A stretch of 64,000 bases of DNA from positions 1-64,000 of the forward strand of contig JAHDWK010000004.1 in assembly GCA_023382655.1 (NCBI GenBank). Direction: 5' to 3'. The position numbers and the translations under genes are program-made. Below, in pieces: positions 7,466-16,462 of this stretch. The notes under the pieces were generated by a model, which did no database searches, was not told the origin of the DNA, and was given only the letters and a program-made list of their open reading frames with translations. This stretch comes from Anaerolineae bacterium (lineage in GTDB: Bacteria; Chloroflexota; Anaerolineae; Promineifilales; Promineifilaceae). Positions within the stretch are counted from its first letter, which is position 1; the number at the start of each line of letters is the position of its first letter.

Positions 7466-9166
7466 TCAGGTATCAAACAGCGTGTCCAGGTGTTCGTGGG
7501 GGACATCAAACACCGCATTATGCGGTTTGAGTGGCTCGCGCGTCATCCACTCTGGCAGCCGGTCATGCTCCTTCGTAAACCCGGCGCGCCGGTTAAATTC
7601 CCGTTCCAGCTCAATCGTTTTGCGCCCCAATTCCTGCAAAATGGCGTCGCCCACCTGCCAGCCATAACGCGCATTCAGCAAATCCCGAATGGTGCCTGGC
7701 GCGGCCGCAAAACCAAACCCGGCAAACACACACGCCCCCAACGTGTCATACCCGGCCATGTTGTATTGGGCATTGCGCGACACCTCTTGCTGGATGAGCG
7801 GATCCAGGTGATCAATTTTGGCGCGGATGGTCAGGCCGCAGGTATGGTCGGCCCCTTGCGGCGAGGTGGCATAGGTGACGCCTGTGCCTTTAATGGCGCG
7901 GGGATCATAAGCGGAAATGGCCTGCCCTTTGACGGCCGGCACGCGCTCAATGCTGTACACCTTGCCCACCGTGGACGCACCATTGCCCAACACCCGTCCC
8001 AATGCGGAACCGGTGCGGATTTCGCGGGTGAGCGCCAGCGCCTGCTCGCCATCCCCCCAGGCCATCAGCCCGGCTTCCGCGGCCACGCCCAACGCCGCGC
8101 CAACCTCAATGGAGTCCAGCCCCATATCGTTCACTTCCCAGTTCATGCGGGCAATGGTATCCAGCGAATCAATACCCAGGTTTGATCCCATCAACCCAAT
8201 CGTTTCATACTCCACCGGCGAGACAATCTCTTCGCCGTCTTCGCCGCCAAAGACGTTGGAACAGCGGATAGTGCAGCCGGCCATGCAGGCGTGGGTGGTT
8301 TCGCTGGCCCCACCGCGTTGCAGCAGCAGTTCGCGCATAAATTCGCCGCTTATTTTGTCCGCCTCTTCAAACTGGCCATCGGAAAAGTTGCGCGTGGGGA
8401 TGGCGCCAAAGGTATTGGTCATGCGGGTCATGGCGGCCGTGCCATAATCGGCATAGGACTGTGTTTGTGGGTGGGCCATGAGTTCCTTGTTAAATACCTT
8501 CTGCGCGGCACGAAAGGCTTTGCTGTCGGCGATGGGGGGTTTGTCGCACCCTTCCTTGTCGAAGATGATGGCCTTTAGCCCTTTGCTGCCCATGACTGCG
8601 CCCAACCCCCCGCGCGCGTTGATGCGGGACGGCGTTTTGTCTTTATCCAGGTTTTGGATACCGGCGCTGGACAGTTTCATCTCCCCGCCGGGGCCGATGA
8701 GGGCAATGGCCGCTTTATCGCCGTACCGTTCCAGCAGGGCGGGCGCGGCTTTGTAGACGCCCATCCCGGCATATTTGGCGGCGTTTTCCCAACGCGCCCC
8801 TTGTTTGCTCAGGTGCAGAATCCACCAGCCAGGTTCGGCGGGTTGCCCCTCAATGATGAGGGCTTTGATGCCCAGGTAAGCCATAGCCAGGCCCGTGCTG
8901 CCACCGGCATTGCTCTCCTTGATGCCGCCGGTCAGCGGGCTTTTGCCACCCACAGAGATGCGGTCGCAGCTAGAGAGCATGTGCCCCACCAGCAGGCCCG
9001 GGGCAAAGATGAGCTTGTTTTTCGGCCCCAACGGTTCGCAGGTAGGGTCAACTTCATCCACCAAAATTTGCGCTAACAGCCCCCGCCCACCCAATGTTTG
9101 CCAATGTGCCGGTACCGGCTCCTGGCTAAAAGATTGTTCCTGTACATTTACGCGCCAGACTTTCAT
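7466..9166 (-). CDS. Tungsten aldehyde ferredoxin oxidoreductase
   Basis: A 566-residue member of the AOR family, slightly shorter than the usual 600. The N-terminal domain has 'GGRGLLAQIL' and 'SCDRISVGGKSPLTGG' (about 64-80), and the molybdopterin-binding 'NARGGLGAVMGSKGLKAI' (about 183-200). Cysteines 294, 298 and 302 plus a later Cys in 'DTLGACVFAG' correspond to the [4Fe-4S] ligands. The enzyme oxidises aldehydes to acids with reduction of ferredoxin under low-oxygen conditions, using a tungstopterin (by family). Its start overlaps the upstream small gene by 4 bases, and an aminotransferase precedes that, so oxidation of aldehydes made from amino acids or amines is a plausible, unproven role. 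Confidence 0.9.
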   Translation of the reverse strand: MKVWRVNVQEQSFSQEPVPAHWQTLGGRGLLAQILVDEVDPTCEPLGPKNKLIFAPGLLVGHMLSSCDRISVGGKSPLTGGIKESNAGGSTGLAMAYLGIKALIIEGQPAEPGWWILHLSKQGARWENAAKYAGMGVYKAAPALLERYGDKAAIALIGPGGEMKLSSAGIQNLDKDKTPSRINARGGLGAVMGSKGLKAIIFDKEGCDKPPIADSKAFRAAQKVFNKELMAHPQTQSYADYGTAAMTRMTNTFGAIPTRNFSDGQFEEADKISGEFMRELLLQRGGASETTHACMAGCTIRCSNVFGGEDGEEIVSPVEYETIGLMGSNLGIDSLDTIARMNWEVNDMGLDSIEVGAALGVAAEAGLMAWGDGEQALALTREIRTGSALGRVLGNGASTVGKVYSIERVPAVKGQAISAYDPRAIKGTGVTYATSPQGADHTCGLTIRAKIDHLDPLIQQEVSRNAQYNMAGYDTLGACVFAGFGFAAAPGTIRDLLNARYGWQVGDAILQELGRKTIELEREFNRRAGFTKEHDRLPEWMTREPLKPHNAVFDVPHEHLDTLFDT

Positions 9167-9516
9167 TGTTGTTCCTTGTGGTATTCACCCGTTACTTCGA
9201 TAAGACCGATGATGTTATCGTTCAACTCTTCCAGATGCTCGGCCGGTATCCACCATTCAGTATGATAAGATGCTCCCACCTGATGTATTTCATAGCGATC
9301 CATAAAATCCTTTTTCACCTCGAACTTTGTGACGAACCCACTGCCTGAGCTCTGAACATTCCACCTTTGGGCAATTTCGGTAGCGTATTTTTCATTAGTA
9401 ACGGGGTAAAAGATCGGTTGTTCGGGCAATCGTGGGGGCCATCGCTTATATCCTCTGTTTTTGACTAACTCGAGTTCTTTTGGCCCAACGGGCCGATAAA
9501 GTGTCACGGTTTCCAT
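9163..9516 (-). CDS. Small ADP-ribosylation/crystallin J1-type protein
   Basis: A 117-residue cytoplasmic protein resembling the short proteins annotated 'ADP-ribosylation/crystallin J1' in many bacteria. Recognisable segments are 'LYRPVGPKELEL' near the N-terminus, 'PPRLPEQPIFYPVTNEKYA' (about 27-45), 'GFVTKFEV' and 'EWWIPAEHLEELNDNIIG'. No catalytic residues can be assigned with certainty and no reaction has been established that I know of. It is tightly linked: ATGA overlap with the aldehyde oxidoreductase and 10 bases after the aminotransferase start region, suggesting one transcription unit. Confidence 0.6.
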   Translation of the reverse strand: METVTLYRPVGPKELELVKNRGYKRWPPRLPEQPIFYPVTNEKYATEIAQRWNVQSSGSGFVTKFEVKKDFMDRYEIHQVGASYHTEWWIPAEHLEELNDNIIGLIEVTGEYHKEQQ

Positions 9517-9526
9517 CTTGTGCTCA

Positions 9527-10792
9527 TTATTGGGAGAATCTTAGCGCCTCGCTAAAAATCCCCAACGCTTCCTGGATTTGGGACGGGGTGACGACGAGGG
9601 GCGGAATCCAGCGGATGACGTTGCCGTATGCGCCGCAGGTGAGCAGCATCAGATTGTGTTCGTGGCAGGCTTTGGCTACGGCCGTCGCCCTTTCCCCCCA
9701 GGGTTCTCCTGCCGGTGTGGTAACTTCGCTGGCGACCATCAGCCCCCAACCGCGCACATCGCCAATTTCGGGGTGTTCCTCTTGCAGTTTACGCAGTCCG
9801 GTGGTAAGGACGATGCCCATGTTGGCGGCGTTTTCGATCAGCTTTTCTTCGCGCAGGACTTGAATGGTGGCGACGGCCGCAGCGCAGGCCACCGCATTGC
9901 CGCCATACGTGCCGCCGTGCGAGCCGGGCGGCCATTTGTCCATCAGTTCCCGCGGGGCAGCGATGCCGGAGAGGGGCATACCTGAAGCCAATCCTTTGGC
10001 CATGATGAGGATGTCTGGGGTGACGCCGCTGTGTTCGCTGGCGAACCATTGGCCGGTACGGCCGAACCCTGTCTGTACCTCATCCGCTACTAGCAGAATG
10101 TTGTTTTCGGCGCAAAGCTGCCGCAGCTTCTGCATAAAGCGGTTGGGAGCGGGCACGTAGCCGCCTTCGCCCAGTTCCGGCTCGATGACGATGGCGGCCG
10201 TTTCGTTGGGGGCGGTTTGCATTTTGAGCAGCTTTTTAAGTTCCTTGAGGCAGAAATCCACCACAGTCTCCTCGTCCCACCCGTAAGCGTAGGCATAGGG
10301 AAAGGGGGCGACGAAGATGCCGGGTACGAGGGGTTGGTAGCCGGCGCGGTAGATAGTTTTGCTGGTGGTCATGGCCATGGTGGCGTGGGTACGGCCGTGA
10401 AATGACCCCTGAAAGACGATGATGTTCGGTTTACCGGTGGCGGCGCGGGCCAGCTTCACCGCCGCTTCCACCGCTTCCGCGCCGGAGTTGGAAAAGAAGA
10501 AGGTGTCCAGTTTTGGCGGCACAATCTGGCTCAACTCTTCCGTCAGGTGAATCATCGGTTCGTGGTAAACGATGTTGGCCTGGGCGTGCAGGATTTTGCC
10601 CGCCTGTGACTGAATGGCCTGCACCACTTTAGGGTGAGCGTGGCCGGTATTGGTGACGCCAATGCCGCTGGTGAAATCCAGGTAGCGACGGCCGTTTTTG
10701 TCGTACAAATAAATGCCTTCGCCATGATCGGCCACAATGGTTGCCGAGCGGCTCCAAACGGGGGAAATGCGGTTCAAATTTGGGGTAGTCAT
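9527..10792 (-). CDS. Class III aminotransferase (GABA/acetylornithine type)
   Basis: A 421-residue PLP aminotransferase. Visible landmarks are 'GIGVTNTGHAHPKV' (about 44-57), 'FFFSNSGAEAVEAAVKLAR' (about 98-116), the aromatic 'GSFHGRTHATMA', the PLP Asp in 'LLVADEVQTGFGRTG' and the Schiff-base Lys in 'ILIMAKGLASGMP'. These fit 4-aminobutyrate or acetylornithine aminotransferases; the sequence alone does not fix the substrate. It would transfer an amino group to 2-oxoglutarate or pyruvate and release a semialdehyde, which the downstream AOR could oxidise. Start ATG 10792 is preceded by GAGG. Confidence 0.87.
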   Translation of the reverse strand: MTTPNLNRISPVWSRSATIVADHGEGIYLYDKNGRRYLDFTSGIGVTNTGHAHPKVVQAIQSQAGKILHAQANIVYHEPMIHLTEELSQIVPPKLDTFFFSNSGAEAVEAAVKLARAATGKPNIIVFQGSFHGRTHATMAMTTSKTIYRAGYQPLVPGIFVAPFPYAYAYGWDEETVVDFCLKELKKLLKMQTAPNETAAIVIEPELGEGGYVPAPNRFMQKLRQLCAENNILLVADEVQTGFGRTGQWFASEHSGVTPDILIMAKGLASGMPLSGIAAPRELMDKWPPGSHGGTYGGNAVACAAAVATIQVLREEKLIENAANMGIVLTTGLRKLQEEHPEIGDVRGWGLMVASEVTTPAGEPWGERATAVAKACHEHNLMLLTCGAYGNVIRWIPPLVVTPSQIQEALGIFSEALRFSQ

Positions 10793-10865
10793 TTTTTACC
10801 TCGTGCTGTGGAAAATGGTGTCAGGATTGTGCCTGTAACGGCTGTAAGAGGCAACCTGAGAAATG

Positions 10866-10897
10866 AAAAGAGGGATTCACACGAATCCCTCTCTTTT
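10866..10897 (-). terminator. Intrinsic terminator after SPFH gene
   Basis: Ten-base arms (10869-10878 and 10883-10892, core AGAGGGATTC, 4-base loop) directly follow the SPFH stop codon. On the minus strand the stem is preceded by A5 and followed by TTTCATTT; the opposite strand also has a T6 run, so it could work both ways. Confidence 0.75.
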
Positions 10898-12139
10898 TTA
10901 CCCTGCTTCAGTCCGTTTTGTTGTTTTTTTTGGTGGCGGTGGTGGTGGTTCTGAGGCGGGGCTTTCGCCACCGTTATCGTTGCTGGGGAAGGGGATGTCC
11001 TGCAAAACATCACGCATCATATACGCCTTCACAATGTCATCGGCCGACCCCACTTGTAGCATGGCCCGGGTGTTTCCAGCCAGGGCGCGGGCCACATCTA
11101 GCTTGGCGCTGCCCACGTCATACGCGGCGGCGACGGGATATTTCTTGATCCGTTCTTCTAGCTTTTGTAGTCGCAGTTCTTCGGCGGCAGCTTCCATTTC
11201 CACCAACCGGTGGTGGGCCTCGGCCTTCATATATTCTAGTTCTAATGTTTCTTTTTCTTGCGCCACCTGCGCCATTACTTGCTGCCGGGCCAGAATTTCG
11301 ACATCAGCCTGGCGACGTTGGGCCAATGCCTGTCGCTCTTTTTGTTCAGACTGTTGCAAGATGGACAATTGGCGCGCCTCTAAAGATTGCATAAATTCGG
11401 CCTGAGGTTGGGCGAAGGTCACATTGATGCCGGTGATGGTGACGCCGTAGGGGGCAACGGCCGTACTTAAACTCTCTACCATGTACGCCAAATCTTGTTT
11501 CTTCAAATCTACCACCTGTTCTGACGTGACCTGGCGCATCATGGAGCGCAGCCCATCCTGGCAAGCGGCCTGAAATACCTGGTCAAAATCGCTGGCGGAG
11601 ATGTTGTAAACAAACTTGTAGGCGTCTGTAATGCGGAAGGTGATGAGCGTGTCCACATTGGCCCGCACATTATCCTTTGTGGACGCTTCCACAATGGGCA
11701 CGTCGAACGGGATTTCGCGGGTGGTGACTAGATGGGAAACCAGAATCCAGGGGGGCAAGATAGTGGTGCCGCTGCCAATGGCACGGGTAAAACGACCGCC
11801 TTTTGTGAGCAAAGCAGTGGCGCCTTCGGGAATACGTACAATAAAGGATTGATACAATCCCAAAATCAGACAGATGACGCCCAGGGCAATGGTTAAGGAG
11901 ATGAGGGCAATATTGCTCACAAAATAGCCGATGACAATGGCCCCCGCAAATAGCAAAACAGAGGTGATAACCAGTTCGTTACGGACACGGTTGAGCCGTT
12001 GGGGGACAATGATGATGGGAATACGGCCGTTGGCGTCTCGTGTAGCAAACGCATCCGCCGCCAATTCTAACGGCACCCGTGCCTGTGTAAGCTGCGTGTA
12101 ATCAGGTGCGGACTCTGGAATGAGAGATTCATCTACCAT
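10898..12139 (-). CDS. SPFH/Band 7 domain membrane protein
   Basis: About 413 residues. Two adjacent hydrophobic stretches (about 50-95) anchor it, followed by an SPFH/Band 7 domain (about 110-270) with typical 'ASTKDNVRANVDTLITFRITD' and 'YGVTITGINVTF' segments. A charged coiled coil rich in Glu, Gln and Arg follows (about 230-330), and the tail is low-complexity (six prolines then basic residues). Such proteins form membrane-associated oligomeric scaffolds like stomatin or flotillin. I chose ATG 12139 because AGGAGG lies 10 bases upstream; a TTG at 12148 is too close to that site. It lies downstream of an AI-2E transporter with a palindrome between. Confidence 0.85.
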   Translation of the reverse strand: MVDESLIPESAPDYTQLTQARVPLELAADAFATRDANGRIPIIIVPQRLNRVRNELVITSVLLFAGAIVIGYFVSNIALISLTIALGVICLILGLYQSFIVRIPEGATALLTKGGRFTRAIGSGTTILPPWILVSHLVTTREIPFDVPIVEASTKDNVRANVDTLITFRITDAYKFVYNISASDFDQVFQAACQDGLRSMMRQVTSEQVVDLKKQDLAYMVESLSTAVAPYGVTITGINVTFAQPQAEFMQSLEARQLSILQQSEQKERQALAQRRQADVEILARQQVMAQVAQEKETLELEYMKAEAHHRLVEMEAAAEELRLQKLEERIKKYPVAAAYDVGSAKLDVARALAGNTRAMLQVGSADDIVKAYMMRDVLQDIPFPSNDNGGESPASEPPPPPPKKTTKRTEAG

Positions 12140-12163
12140 ACGATTCAAGCCTCCTGAAAGAAT

Positions 12164-12207
12164 GATCCGCAGATCACACAGATAAAAATCTGTGGAATAT
12201 GTGGATT
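12164..12207. repeat. Imperfect palindrome, CAGAT/ATCTG word family
   Basis: Twenty-base arms 12164-12183 and 12188-12207 pair at about 15 of 20 positions around AAAA. The words CACAGAT and ATCTGTG resemble copies at 52642-52700, 43510-43547 and 44211-44248. It fills the gap between the AI-2E and SPFH genes. Confidence 0.6.
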
Positions 12208-13529
12208 CAGGTTGTTTCCTGTGTGGTTACGGGTGGCTGTTTACGGGCACGGCCGTGTTTGTAGGCCACAGGTACCTTAGGTTCAATAGGGCCAAACGAG
12301 GGAACAAGTTTGCTGGGTGGCAAGACCCGGGGCAGCAAACCGGGCAATACGCCGGCCGGGCGTGGTGGGTCACTGACACGGCCGTACACATAGCGGAATA
12401 CATCGCGGGTCGCCACCGTTAACGGCGCGGCCAGCAGCACCCACAGCAGCCCCAACTCACTCACCAGGACAATCACCATCAGCAGCAGCGCCGGGTGAAT
12501 ATCAATATAGCGACGTTCCACCTGGGGCGCCACGAGATTATTTACCAGCCATTGGACAGCAAAGTGGATGATAAGGGCGGCGACGGCCGTTTCCGGCCCG
12601 CGCAGCAGCCCCAGCATAAACAGCACCACCGCCGCCACAATGGGGCCGAGCGTGGGAATCAGTTGAAACATGGCGGCCAGGGCCGCAATCAACACTTTAT
12701 AACGAATCTCATCCCAGCCCAACAGCTCCAATATGACCAGCCCCAGGTAAATACCTATGCCCACCGCAATTGCCAGTATCAATTGCCCCTGCACAAAAGC
12801 CCGAAACGGCCGATCAATGATGCGCGCGATAGCCCAGAAATCGAGCCGCATCCAGGCGGGCACCGACCGATTAACGGCGCGCGCCCCATCCTGCCCATCG
12901 CGCAGCACATCCAGCAGCCACGCCGGTATTACCAGGAAACCCAGGACAAAACCGACGGTATTGACGAGCGTCACAATACCAGAAAACCCGGCGTTTACCA
13001 GATTGCGAATACTATTATCCAGTGTGCTTTGAACGTTGTTTGCTGCTTCGTTTAGCAGGCTGCTCACTGTCACCTGGATGGGGCCGGGCAAAGTGGACAC
13101 CTGGGCGTTAATATCGGCCACAATTGCATCCCACTCGGTCTGATCAGGAAGATTGGTGTAAACGTAGGTTACTTGCTGGCCGATTGGCGGCAGCAATTGC
13201 GCCAGGAAAAAGGCTAAAAAGGCCAATACCGAACCAAGCGTCAACAAGACGGCCACTGAACGCGGCAAAAAACGGTCTAGCCAGTTCACCACCGGCAGCA
13301 GTACGTAAGCAATGGCCGCGCCAATGGCAAACGGCGCCAGGGCCGGCCACGTCCGGACGGCCAGCCATACCAACAGTGTCACTACGCTCAGCACCATGAC
13401 GGAGCGCATCAGTTGGGAAGGGGTGAGCGAACGCAAGCGCGTTCCCACCCGCCCCCATGCCTGGCGGGCATACGAAACGGAAGGTTCCGTTACAGACTCT
13501 ACTTGTGAAATTGGTTGTTCGTTCATCAT
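12207..13529 (-). CDS. AI-2E family transporter (PerM-like)
   Basis: A 440-residue polytopic membrane protein with about eight hydrophobic helices, first two at about 40-90. Family landmarks include the long soluble loop after helix 3 and the conserved C-terminal 'PTLGPIVAAV' segment followed by a 'VQWLVNNLVAPQV' helix and 'LLMVIVLVSELGLLWVLLAAPLTV'. The family includes TqsA (AI-2 export) and Na+/H+ antiporters, so the substrate is not fixed. The extra hydrophilic C-terminal tail (about 60 residues, Pro- and Lys-rich) is longer than usual. Start is ATG 13529 or the adjacent 13526. A second family member is at 59129-60202. Confidence 0.88.
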   Translation of the reverse strand: MMNEQPISQVESVTEPSVSYARQAWGRVGTRLRSLTPSQLMRSVMVLSVVTLLVWLAVRTWPALAPFAIGAAIAYVLLPVVNWLDRFLPRSVAVLLTLGSVLAFLAFFLAQLLPPIGQQVTYVYTNLPDQTEWDAIVADINAQVSTLPGPIQVTVSSLLNEAANNVQSTLDNSIRNLVNAGFSGIVTLVNTVGFVLGFLVIPAWLLDVLRDGQDGARAVNRSVPAWMRLDFWAIARIIDRPFRAFVQGQLILAIAVGIGIYLGLVILELLGWDEIRYKVLIAALAAMFQLIPTLGPIVAAVVLFMLGLLRGPETAVAALIIHFAVQWLVNNLVAPQVERRYIDIHPALLLMVIVLVSELGLLWVLLAAPLTVATRDVFRYVYGRVSDPPRPAGVLPGLLPRVLPPSKLVPSFGPIEPKVPVAYKHGRARKQPPVTTQETT

Positions 13530-13532
13530 TAC

Positions 13533-16283
13533 CTATACATTGGTGGACGGCCGTACCCCATTCCCTTTGCGACGACGGCCAATCCATTTATCTATTTCTA
13601 CCACTACAAATACAACGGCACTGGCCGCAATGGCTACCATCAGGTCTCTGGCATTCAGCGGTTGTGTGCCAAAGATCATTTGCAAAAAAGGAATGTACAG
13701 CAGAGCCAGTTGCAAGAGAAAGGTCAATAATACTGCGCCAATCATCATCCTATTGGCGAAAAAGCCAATAGAAAATACCGACTCGGTGTTAGAGCGGATG
13801 GCCAGCGCATTCCCCATTTGGGCCAACACTAAGGTCGTGAAAACCATGGTGCGCCAGACGGCCGTTTCTGCCGGGTCTTGCCGCCAATATACATACCCGA
13901 CTCCCAGCGAAACCAGTCCCATAAACAGGCCGATAATAAGGATGCGGGTGCCCATGCCCCGTGCAAACACACTGTCACTGGACTTAAACGGTGGCCGCCG
14001 CATAATGCCCGGCTCCTTCTGCTCCGTCGCCAGCGCCAATCCCGGCACCCCATCCGTCACTAGATTGATCCACAAAATTTGCAGCGGCAGCAGCGGCAAA
14101 GGCATGCCCAGCAGGGGGCCAATGAGCATCACAAATAACTCTCCTGTGTTGCTTGAAAGAGTATACTTAACAAACTTTACGATATTGTCATAGATCGTGC
14201 GTCCCTCTTCCACCGCGGCCACAATGGTGGCAAAGTTATCATCTAACAAGATCATCTCAGAGGCTTCTTTCGATACATCCGTGCCGGTAATGCCCATGGC
14301 GACGCCAATGTCGGCCTTACGCAAGGCCGGGGCATCGTTCACACCATCCCCGGTCATCGCCACCACCTCGCCTTTGTCTTGCAAGGCGTCCACGATGTTT
14401 AACTTGTGCTCTGGTGAGACGCGGGCATAAACGGAAACATTGTCCACTACTGATTTCAAATCCTCTACGTTCATTTTAGCCAGGGCTTGCCCGGTCAGGT
14501 TGGCGTCATTGTCTGTGATGGTCAGTTCGTGGGCGATGTGCTGCGCGGTTAACGGGTGGTCACCGGTGATCATAATGGTGCGAATACCGGCCGTGCGGGC
14601 CACTTCTACAGCCGGTCTCACTTCCGGGCGCGGTGGATCAATCATACCCACCAGCCCTACAATTACTTCATGCTCCTCCACTGGTTCATCCGGTGACTCT
14701 AGCAGTTGGAAGGAGACGGCCAGGACGCGCTGGCCCTGGTCGGCCATGCGATCATTGGACGCCTGCATCCGCTGCCGCATCTCTTCATCCAGCGGCACAA
14801 TTTCCGTCCCTGTCCATACCTGGTCAGAAATGTCCATCAGGCTGTCAATGGCCCCTTTAGAAAAGGCGATGTAGGGCGTCATATTGGGCGGCAAATCATC
14901 GGGGCTGGCGTTCACTTTGTGGATGGTGATCATCCGTTTGCTTTCCGAAGAGAACGGAATTTCGCGCACGCGGGGGAAGGTGGCTTCCAGGTTGTTTTTG
15001 TCGTAGCCAAAGTGATTAGCGGCCACGACAAGCGCCGCTTCCGTGGGGTCGCCGATGGCGTGGATGCTGCCATCTTCTCTGGTTTCCAGCACGGCGTCGT
15101 TGCACAGTGCCCCGGCGCGCAGCAGCAGGCTGAGGGTGCGTTCCTGGGGCGGTGCGTCTGGGTTAGCATCGGCGTTGAGCATGATGCCCTTGCCGCTGAG
15201 CAGGGTAGCCACTTCCTGGGTATGGCCGACCACGTCCAGGACGGTGACGGTCATGCGGTTTTGGGTAAGGGTGCCGGTTTTATCAGAGCAGATGACGGTG
15301 ACGGAGCCGAGTGTCTCTACAGCCGGCAGTTTGCGGATAAGGGCGTGGCGTTTAAGCATTCGCTGGGAGCCGAGGGCCAGGGTGATGGTGACGACGGCGG
15401 GTAAGCCTTCAGGCACGGCCGCGACCGCCATGCTGATGGCCGTCAGAAACAGTAGTTCCAACGTTTCACTCAGCGGCATGTCTGGATCACGGGTGACAAA
15501 ACCGATAACGAGGACAACGGCAATGATGGCCAGGGCGGCCCAGGCCAGTTTGATGCCCAGGTCGGCCAGCCGTTTTTGCAAGGGGGTCATTTCCTGGACG
15601 ACATCTTGCAGTAGGTCGGCAATGTTGCCTAGTTCTGTTTGCATACCGGTGGCAGTGATGACGGCCGTACCCCGCCCATACGTCACCGTTGTCCCCATGT
15701 ACACCATATTTTTCCGATCGCCAATGGTCAAATGTTCGTCAGCCAGCGGTTCTGTTTGTTTTTCTACCGCTTCTGATTCACCGGTGAGGGCGGATTCCTG
15801 AATTTTGAGGTTGACACTTTCAATGACACGGCCGTCGGCCGGCACCAGATTACCCGTTTCCAGCAATACCACATCACCTGGCGCCAATTCACGGGCGGAG
15901 ATTTCCACCAGATGGTTATCACGCCTGATGCGCACGGTGGGCACGGCCAGCTTTTTCAAGGCAGCAATGGCCTGTTCAGCCCGGTATTCCTGGGAAAAGC
16001 CGATGATGGAATTGAGAATAACTATGGCCAGGATGACAATAACTTCCAGGTATTCGCCCAGAAACAATGAAACCAGGGCGGCGATGATCAACACAATAAC
16101 CAACGGCTCCTTCAGTTGTTCAAGGATAATCTCCATGGGGCGGCGGCCACTGCGTTCGATCAACTCATTCAAACCAACCTCTTCCAGCCGTTTTTGGGCC
16201 TCGGCTGATGTCAGGCCAGCTTCTATTGAGGTACCTATTTGGTTGGTTGTTTCTTCAATACTTAACTGGTGCCAATTCGTCAT
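13533..16283 (-). CDS. Calcium-type P-type cation ATPase
   Basis: About 916 residues, a P2-type ATPase (PMCA/SERCA-like). In order: N-terminal cation-ATPase domain, two membrane helices, actuator 'ALTGESEAVEK', membrane 'AAVPEGLPAVVTITLALG' (ion-binding Pro-Glu-Gly-Leu-Pro), phosphorylation motif 'CSDKTGTLTQN', nucleotide 'FSKGAIDSLM', hinge 'MTGDGVNDAPALRKADIGVAMG', then six C-terminal helices. It would pump Ca2+ (or another divalent cation) out of the cytoplasm. I set the start at ATG 16283 because GGAGG lies just upstream; the frame open to 16364 has no such site. The next gene downstream begins 4 bases after its stop. Confidence 0.92.
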   Translation of the reverse strand: MTNWHQLSIEETTNQIGTSIEAGLTSAEAQKRLEEVGLNELIERSGRRPMEIILEQLKEPLVIVLIIAALVSLFLGEYLEVIVILAIVILNSIIGFSQEYRAEQAIAALKKLAVPTVRIRRDNHLVEISARELAPGDVVLLETGNLVPADGRVIESVNLKIQESALTGESEAVEKQTEPLADEHLTIGDRKNMVYMGTTVTYGRGTAVITATGMQTELGNIADLLQDVVQEMTPLQKRLADLGIKLAWAALAIIAVVLVIGFVTRDPDMPLSETLELLFLTAISMAVAAVPEGLPAVVTITLALGSQRMLKRHALIRKLPAVETLGSVTVICSDKTGTLTQNRMTVTVLDVVGHTQEVATLLSGKGIMLNADANPDAPPQERTLSLLLRAGALCNDAVLETREDGSIHAIGDPTEAALVVAANHFGYDKNNLEATFPRVREIPFSSESKRMITIHKVNASPDDLPPNMTPYIAFSKGAIDSLMDISDQVWTGTEIVPLDEEMRQRMQASNDRMADQGQRVLAVSFQLLESPDEPVEEHEVIVGLVGMIDPPRPEVRPAVEVARTAGIRTIMITGDHPLTAQHIAHELTITDNDANLTGQALAKMNVEDLKSVVDNVSVYARVSPEHKLNIVDALQDKGEVVAMTGDGVNDAPALRKADIGVAMGITGTDVSKEASEMILLDDNFATIVAAVEEGRTIYDNIVKFVKYTLSSNTGELFVMLIGPLLGMPLPLLPLQILWINLVTDGVPGLALATEQKEPGIMRRPPFKSSDSVFARGMGTRILIIGLFMGLVSLGVGYVYWRQDPAETAVWRTMVFTTLVLAQMGNALAIRSNTESVFSIGFFANRMMIGAVLLTFLLQLALLYIPFLQMIFGTQPLNARDLMVAIAASAVVFVVVEIDKWIGRRRKGNGVRPSTNV

Positions 16284-16350
16284 GCTGCCTCCTTCTTCCG
16301 TGCCGATTTGAAGCTGACGTAAGTATATCATATCTACCTGACCTGGACGA

Positions 16351-16386
16351 TTGACCATACGCAAACGGACGGCCGTCCGATATAAT
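16351..16386 (+). promoter_or_regulatory. Possible promoter of PIG-L/GrdB operon
   Basis: TATAAT at 16381-16386 is a perfect -10 hexamer upstream of the PIG-L operon. The nearest -35-like hexamer, TTGACC at 16351-16356, is 24 bases away, too far for a normal sigma-70 promoter. The gap holds a 12-base palindrome containing ACGGCCGT (16368-16379). Either an activator-dependent promoter or a chance match. Confidence 0.3.
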
Positions 16387-16397
16387 CGCGTGCTTGT

Positions 16398-16445
16398 GTG
16401 TTCACGTATTCAAGTTTTCATGTAAACACCTGAACACGTAAATAC
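16398..16445 (+). repeat. Imperfect inverted repeat in leader of PIG-L operon
   Basis: Arms 16398-16412 (GTGTTCACGTATTCA) and 16431-16445 pair at 12 of 15 positions. It lies between the possible -10 box and a strong ribosome site TAAGGAG (16449-16455) for the ATG at 16463, so it would be in the 5' leader of the mRNA. Confidence 0.45.
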
Positions 16446-16462
16446 GATATAAGGAGATATAC

